A stretch of 64,000 bases of DNA from Isoetes taiwanensis (lineage: Eukaryota > Streptophyta > Lycopodiopsida > Isoetales > Isoetaceae), in the NCBI GenBank assembly GCA_021234155.1, contig JAJEKV010000045.1, positions 8,915,105-8,979,104 on the forward strand, in the 5' to 3' direction. The notes under the pieces are model-generated. The model was not told the DNA's origin. It made no database searches and worked only from the letters and a program-made list of their open reading frames with translations. The position numbers were made by a program, and so were the translations under genes. This document shows, piece after piece, positions 63,064 through 64,000 of this stretch (positions are counted from its first letter, which is position 1; the number at the start of each line of letters is the position of its first letter).

Positions 63064-64000
63064 TTAGGAACTAGGTCCTCCCTCTTCATTCGTAGGCCTA
63101 GGGGGTGGTGGAGGCGGTCGGTGTCGCAGCAGGGTCACCCCGGGGTCCACTGTGGAAGCTGCAATAGATGCAACCTCTGGTGGATAGGCAACAGCCAATG
63201 GGGCTGCCGTAAGGAGCTTCATGCTCATCCAGGGTGCAATATCTTGGCCCAAGGCCGTCAGGGCGAGATCCCGTCGCACGAGTACATAAGTAAACGTATG
63301 ATAGGGAAGCTTCTTATGCCCGGCCAATGTGGAGAGAGCACGGAGGGTCCACCATGAAGCTTCAGCCTCCGGCCCTAAATCTCGTGCTATAAAAAGAACT
63401 TGCCCTTGTCAAAAGGCTGACAGAAAGAAACGGGTAAGGTGGTTGCCCAATACCTTCCCTTGCGGGGTCTCCGACGTGGCCACCTCCTTATCCAAATCCA
63501 TGGGAACCTCTTCTTCCTTAAGTTCATATTGCTCCTCCTTCACATGAGCAGGATTATGATATAAATCCTCTCTCTCGTCATCTGAACCGGAGGGGACCTC
63601 AACCATATTGATATTTGGGAAGTGAGGTCCCATAGCCGTGAAGGCATCTGGTGAGGGCTGAGAGGCCGGCTCCTGCATCACCAGCTCCAGAAGACGTAGT
63701 AGAGTCTCAGCCAGCTCTATGGTCTCTTGGCGGAACTGGAGCAGCTGCTGCACCTCCGGAGATAGCTCAATAGAAGTGAAGTCGATGAAGTCATCCATAC
63801 AATACTCCGCAAGCTCATAAAGCACGTGGTCTTTATGCTTGCACCTAAATCCAGCCACCATGTGATAAGTCCAGATAATATCATCCAAGAGAAGATATTC
63901 TTGCCCTTGGTGATAGATAACTGGAAGGGCATCCAGCCCTGACAAGCCTACAGCTTGCTCACGGCGCGGTGGCAGCTCTTCCGCTAACTGTTTCCAACGG
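63064..64000 (-). pseudogene. Element B ORF2 (partial at window edge)
   Basis: C-terminal two thirds of ORF2. Frame 63945-63409 (LPVIYHQGQEYLLLDDIIWT, VPSGSDDEREDLYHN, LTRFFLSAF) stops at a TGA where A has CGA (Arg), and frame 63327-63064 goes on (YVLVRRDLALTALGQDI, HRPPPPPPRP, ending EGGPSS). The TGA fits CG to TG decay. The N-terminus lies beyond the window. Confidence 0.85.

Larger units (their letters stand above)
55172..64000 (-). mobile_element. Element B: chromovirus of the same family as A (runs off the window)
   Basis: 3' LTR, 3' UTR, chromodomain integrase, RNase H, RT, protease, gag, ORF3 and most of ORF2, all on the minus strand. It is the best-preserved copy for gag, protease and integrase. 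ORF1-H3, primer site and 5' LTR must lie beyond position 64000. It has several small frameshifts but no large insertion. Confidence 0.93.

Noticed and set aside
1-64000. tRNA or rRNA genes
   Set aside because: No complete cloverleaf or rRNA-like stretch recognised; only B-box-like words near 7380 and in repeat S.

Overview
The window looks like nuclear DNA of a land plant or other streptophyte with a large, repeat-rich genome. It is AT-rich with intron-like stretches, and it holds Ty3/gypsy chromoviruses with a Met-tRNA primer site, a Tat/Athila-like gypsy element with an Asp-tRNA-like primer site, a LINE remnant, MITEs and Helitron ends. I cannot name the species. No complete host gene is visible: there is one probable terminal exon at the left edge (1-410), one well-bounded orphan exon (47153-47245), and fragments.

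Layout. 1-7680: exon, diffuse repeats, a LINE 3' remnant on the minus strand (2738-3577) and an old LTR fragment. 7681-44925: one nested retrotransposon complex. Its host is element C (minus strand): 3' LTR at 7681-7716 plus 15181-15930, 5' LTR at 43386-44925. Inside C's 3' LTR sits a separate gypsy element T (7717-15180, minus, LTRs about 593 bp, target duplication AGTCC). Inside C, a 2.2-kb integrase/RNase H/RT block is present three times in tandem (17779-19967, 33101-35252, 35966-37967), separated by dimers of a short repeat. In the first spacer lies element A (20194-32758, plus strand). C's gag region is replaced by a polypurine/Helitron segment. 44926-55171: AT-rich sequence with exon-like bits, inverted-repeat elements, a minisatellite and dispersed repeats. 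55172-64000: element B (minus, same family as A), running off the right edge.

Main discovery. Elements A, B and C belong to one long (about 13 kb) chromovirus family with about 1.5-kb LTRs and three extra ORFs between the primer site and gag. The first extra ORF, present in A (22208-23430) and C (41478-42746), encodes an N-terminal helical region and a charged, coiled-coil-like linker followed by a full histone H3 histone-fold domain. By eye the A copy differs at only about 16 of 99 positions from plant H3.3. About ten substitutions are shared by A and C, which points to one ancestral capture. The integrase of the same family ends in a chromodomain, a module whose family binds histone H3 tails. 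A mobile element carrying both a chromodomain and its own H3 fold is, to my knowledge, not a described system. ORF2 and ORF3 have no recognised homologues but are conserved among the copies in the window. The visible copies carry frameshifts and stop codons, many of the kind expected from decay of methylated cytosines, so they are fossils of a formerly active family.
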